Source: WHTX01 sp038255145
GTDB taxonomy: Bacteria; Actinomycetota; Acidimicrobiia; Acidimicrobiales; CAIXPF01
Assembly: GCA_038255145.1 (NCBI GenBank)
Contig: JBBSLP010000092.1
Span: forward strand, 1 to 15,346
Length of the DNA: 15,346 nucleotides
Direction: 5' to 3'
Shown in pieces: positions 13,575 through 15,346 of the stretch; the first letter of the stretch is position 1; each line of letters begins with the position of its first letter. Under the pieces are notes generated by a model, which was not told the DNA's origin, ran no database searches, and saw nothing but the letters and a program-made list of their open reading frames with translations. A program made the position numbers and the translations under genes.

Positions 13575-14217
13575 GAGGGGCTCCGTTCAGGTCCGACTGG
13601 TCATCAGGGGCGGCACCAGAGCCGGTGCCCGAAGCGGCGTGGGTGTGGTGCGCGCCATGGTCGTGGTCGGCGACGGTGCCGCCCTCGGTGGTGGCCACGG
13701 CGCGGGCGCCGGGACCGGGACGGCTGCGGATCTCGCCCGGTGCGAACACCTGGCGGCAGGCCGGGCAGTAGAAGCCCTGGCTGAGCTCGTGGCCACACTC
13801 GTGGGTGAGCACGGTGGGGGGGCCGGCGTCGCCGGCCAGGTGGTGGTCACCCCAGCGCATCAGCGCCACGAGGATGGGTGACAGCTCACGCCCCATGGGG
13901 GTGAGGCGGTACTCGTAGCGCCGGGGTCGCTCCTGGTAGAGGCGCTTCTCCAGCACGCCGTGGCCCACCAGCCGCTTCAGGCGGTCGGCGAGGACGGGCC
14001 GGGCGATGTCGAGGTCGCGACGGAAGTCCTCGAAGCGGCGGATGCCCCGGAAGGCGTCACGCAGGACCAGGATCGTCCACCGGTCCCCCATGACCTCGAG
14101 GGCCCGGGCGATGGAACAGGCCTGCTCATGACGCTCGTCAGGCAGGGGGGCGTGGGCCGGGTCGAGGCGGCCGGCAAGGCCGTCGTGCCCATCGCCGTGC
14201 ATGGCTGCTTCCCCCAT
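13558..14217 (-). CDS. HxlR-family winged-helix regulator with C-terminal zinc-ribbon-like and His-rich tail
   Basis: 219 aa. Residues 34-125 are an HxlR-type DNA-binding domain: C34-SIARALEVMGDRWTILVLRDAFRGIRRFEDF, then RPVLADRLKRLVGHGVLEKRLY and RRYEYRLTPMGREL. C34 is the conserved N-terminal cysteine that acts as redox/aldehyde sensor in YodB/HypR-type members. An extra C-terminal part carries HECGH (139-143) and CPAC (151-154), a probable zinc site, then a tail rich in His (DHDHGAHHTH, 184-193). The ATG at 14217 sits eight bases after a TAGGTT box. A second ATG at 14202 has GGGGGA eight bases ahead and is an alternative start. The gene end overlaps fbiC, so control of F420 synthesis and of itself is likely. 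The family is firm; the signal is unknown. Confidence 0.9.
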   Translation of the reverse strand: MGEAAMHGDGHDGLAGRLDPAHAPLPDERHEQACSIARALEVMGDRWTILVLRDAFRGIRRFEDFRRDLDIARPVLADRLKRLVGHGVLEKRLYQERPRRYEYRLTPMGRELSPILVALMRWGDHHLAGDAGPPTVLTHECGHELSQGFYCPACRQVFAPGEIRSRPGPGARAVATTEGGTVADHDHGAHHTHAASGTGSGAAPDDQSDLNGAPRARPA

Positions 14218-14225
14218 GGGGCGGC

Positions 14226-14255
14226 AACCTAGCCTCAGTTCGTTCTGTGAACCAA
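14226..14255 (-). promoter_or_regulatory. Promoter of the hxlR-like/fbiC operon
   Basis: On the minus strand TTGGTT (14255-14250) and TAGGTT (14231-14226) are separated by 18 bases, a reasonable housekeeping-sigma promoter in an unusually A/T-rich pocket. The -10 ends eight bases before the ATG at 14217, so the mRNA would begin at or within a base or two of it. Confidence 0.6.
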
Positions 14256-14275
14256 CTCGGTTCTGAAAAAGAACT
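14237..14275. promoter_or_regulatory. Candidate HxlR operator: array of GTTC/GAAC half-sites
   Basis: Five half-sites lie in 39 bases: GTTC at 14238, 14242 and 14260, GAAC at 14249 and 14271. They form inverted repeats GTTC-TGT-GAAC (14242-14252) and GTTCT-GAAAA-AGAAC (14260-14274). The first overlaps the -35 and spacer of the regulator's promoter and the second lies just upstream of it, as expected for an autorepressor. Binding by the adjacent HxlR protein is inferred. Confidence 0.6.
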
Positions 14276-14298
14276 GACGGTCCGGATGGGGGGTCGGC

Positions 14299-14526
14299 CT
14301 ACTCCAGGTCGTCGATGGCTTCGGTGACCCGTCGGTCGTCGTCGACCAGCCCGTCGATCACGTGCACGGCCTTCTCCACCGAGCGTCGGGCCTGGGTCAG
14401 CTTGCGTTCCCGGGCGGGCTTGCGCTCCCCGGCGGCTATGGCCTCACGCAGCGCGTCCATGGCCGCGTCGGCCAGCTCGTCGGCCAGGCCGGCCAGCCGC
14501 TCACGCAGGTGCTCGAGATCAGCCAC
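14299..14526 (-). CDS. Small charged helical protein of unknown function
   Basis: 75 aa from GTG at 14526. Alternatives are GTG at 14535 and TTG at 14559, the last overlapping the upstream stop as TTGA and giving 86 aa. The composition is almost entirely helix-forming: ADLEHLRERLAGLADELADAAMDALREAI, a basic stretch (AAGERKPARERKLTQARRSVEKAV) and an acidic end (DGLVDDDRRVTEAIDDLE). This suggests a helical hairpin or coiled coil, soluble, with no recognised domain. It directly follows the GlcF-like gene and is probably its operon partner. Its stop lies about 25 bases from the upstream edge of the HxlR operator region. Confidence 0.65.
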   Translation of the reverse strand: MADLEHLRERLAGLADELADAAMDALREAIAAGERKPARERKLTQARRSVEKAVHVIDGLVDDDRRVTEAIDDLE

Positions 14527-14555
14527 CGGTCCCACCGCCGTGTGCCGCTCGGTGA

Positions 14556-15346
14556 TCAACCATGGATGGCCTCGTCCACGACCTGGAGGGGGTGGCGGGC
14601 GTCGACGCCGGCGGCGACCAGGTGGAGCTGGCAGCCGGGGTTGGCGCTGGCCACCACGGGATCGCCCACCCGGGCGATGGCGTCGACCTTGCGATCCCGG
14701 ATGGCCAGGGACAGGTCGCGCTGGAACACGGCATAGGCCCCGCCCGCACCGCAGCACAGGCCCTCGTCGTCGAGCTCGACCACGTCGGCGTAGGGGGCGA
14801 GCACGGTGCGCACGGGCAGGTGGGCCCGCTGCACGTGGCGCAGGTGGCAGGGGTCCTGCACGGCCACGGTCAGCCTGGGGCGGTCGGCCCGGGGTGGGGG
14901 CAGGCGGTCCATGCGGGTGGCCAGCCACTCGTGCACGTCGAGCACCCGGGCGGCGAAGGCCTCGGCCTCGGGCGTGCCCAGCAGGTGGCCGTAGTCCTTG
15001 AGCTGGGCCCCGCAGCCGGCCGAGTCGACGAGGATGGGGGCATCGCCCGGCATGGAGGTCATGGTGCGTCGGGCCAGGTCACGGGCATCGTCACCCAGGC
15101 CGGCGTGGCTGTGCAGCGCCCCGCAGCACGAGCCCGCGGCGTCGGGCAGGGCCACGCCAGCGCCGGCGGCCTCGAGCACCCGCTTGACGGCGGCGTGCAC
15201 GTCGCGCTGCCAGGCGTCCATGACACAGCCGGTGAACAGCCACACGTCGCTGCCGGTGCGGCGCAGGCGACCCCGGCGCAGGGGCAGCTTGGCGGGCAGG
15301 CCGAAACGGGCCGAGGGGACCAGGCGCAGGCGTTGGGCCGCGGCCA
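14556..15346 (-). CDS. GlcF-like iron-sulfur oxidoreductase subunit (two CCG domains), 5' part beyond window
   Basis: 262 aa are visible; the reading frame stays open to the window end, so the N-terminal part (normally two 4Fe-4S ferredoxin motifs) lies outside. Two cysteine-rich CCG domains are seen. The first has FTGCVMD, GSCCGALHSHAG and VDSAGCGAQLKDYG. The second has QDPCHLRHVQ, GLCCGAGGAYAVFQ and SANPGCQLHL. This pattern belongs to the glycolate oxidase iron-sulfur subunit and related GlpC/LutA proteins, which pass electrons from a flavin dehydrogenase to the membrane quinone pool. The CVMD-W/CCGALHSHAG wording fits GlcF best. Partner subunits (GlcD/GlcE type) would be expected upstream, outside the window. 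Confidence 0.88.
   Translation of the reverse strand, partial: AAAQRLRLVPSARFGLPAKLPLRRGRLRRTGSDVWLFTGCVMDAWQRDVHAAVKRVLEAAGAGVALPDAAGSCCGALHSHAGLGDDARDLARRTMTSMPGDAPILVDSAGCGAQLKDYGHLLGTPEAEAFAARVLDVHEWLATRMDRLPPPRADRPRLTVAVQDPCHLRHVQRAHLPVRTVLAPYADVVELDDEGLCCGAGGAYAVFQRDLSLAIRDRKVDAIARVGDPVVASANPGCQLHLVAAGVDARHPLQVVDEAIHG

Noticed and set aside
11268..13784. Long plus-strand open frame opposite fbiC
   Set aside because: It is antisense to a clear two-domain radical-SAM enzyme and has no domain of its own.
1..15346. CRISPR array, tRNA or rRNA gene, insertion sequence, riboswitch
   Set aside because: I looked for spaced direct repeats, T-loop/acceptor patterns, terminal inverted repeats with a transposase, and long structured leaders; none was convincing.

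Overview
The window is very GC-rich, with dense genes, frequent GTG/TTG starts and 4-base stop/start overlaps. Together with a fused CofG-CofH coenzyme F420 enzyme (FbiC), an actinobacterial-type holin-like membrane protein and TANNNT -10 boxes a few bases before GTG starts, this points to an Actinomycetota chromosome. An Acidimicrobiia-like lineage is my best guess, inferred from gene content and not proven. No tRNA, rRNA, CRISPR array, insertion sequence or prophage was seen. The gene set looks like ordinary chromosome with some uncommon linkages.

Layout. (1) 37-5157, minus strand: a run of eight genes read dacB (PBP4-type D,D-carboxypeptidase) > LON-substrate-binding-domain protein > two-TM holin-like protein > small one-TM protein > basic 90-aa protein > ttuB-like ubiquitin-fold sulfur carrier > ttuA-like tRNA thiouridine synthetase > trmI (tRNA m1A58 methyltransferase). 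The last three form a tRNA T-loop modification cassette (2-thiolation at U54 and methylation at A58), a pairing known from Thermus tRNA stabilisation. (2) 5158-5408: divergent regulatory gap. (3) 5409-5603, plus: tatA, followed by a C-rich tract. (4) 5737-7339, plus: a 129-aa unknown protein and a FIST-domain protein. (5) 7438-11186, plus: transketolase, transaldolase and a short 6-phosphogluconolactonase-like protein that lacks the usual catalytic histidine; this is non-oxidative pentose phosphate metabolism. (6) 11220-14217, minus: fbiC, whose start lies inside the end of an HxlR-type regulator gene. The regulator's promoter carries five GTTC/GAAC half-sites. (7) 14299-15346, minus: a small helical protein downstream of a GlcF-like iron-sulfur protein that runs off the window end.

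The points most worth following up are: the HxlR regulator translationally coupled to F420 synthesis, with a clear candidate operator; the ttuB-ttuA-trmI operon, whose sulfur carrier ends Gly-Gly-Ala-Thr instead of Gly-Gly; the 6-phosphogluconolactonase relative with altered active-site motifs; and the repeated arrangement of a TAGGGT/TAGTGT box 6-7 bases before a GTG start, which predicts leaderless mRNAs and settles the transketolase and transaldolase starts.
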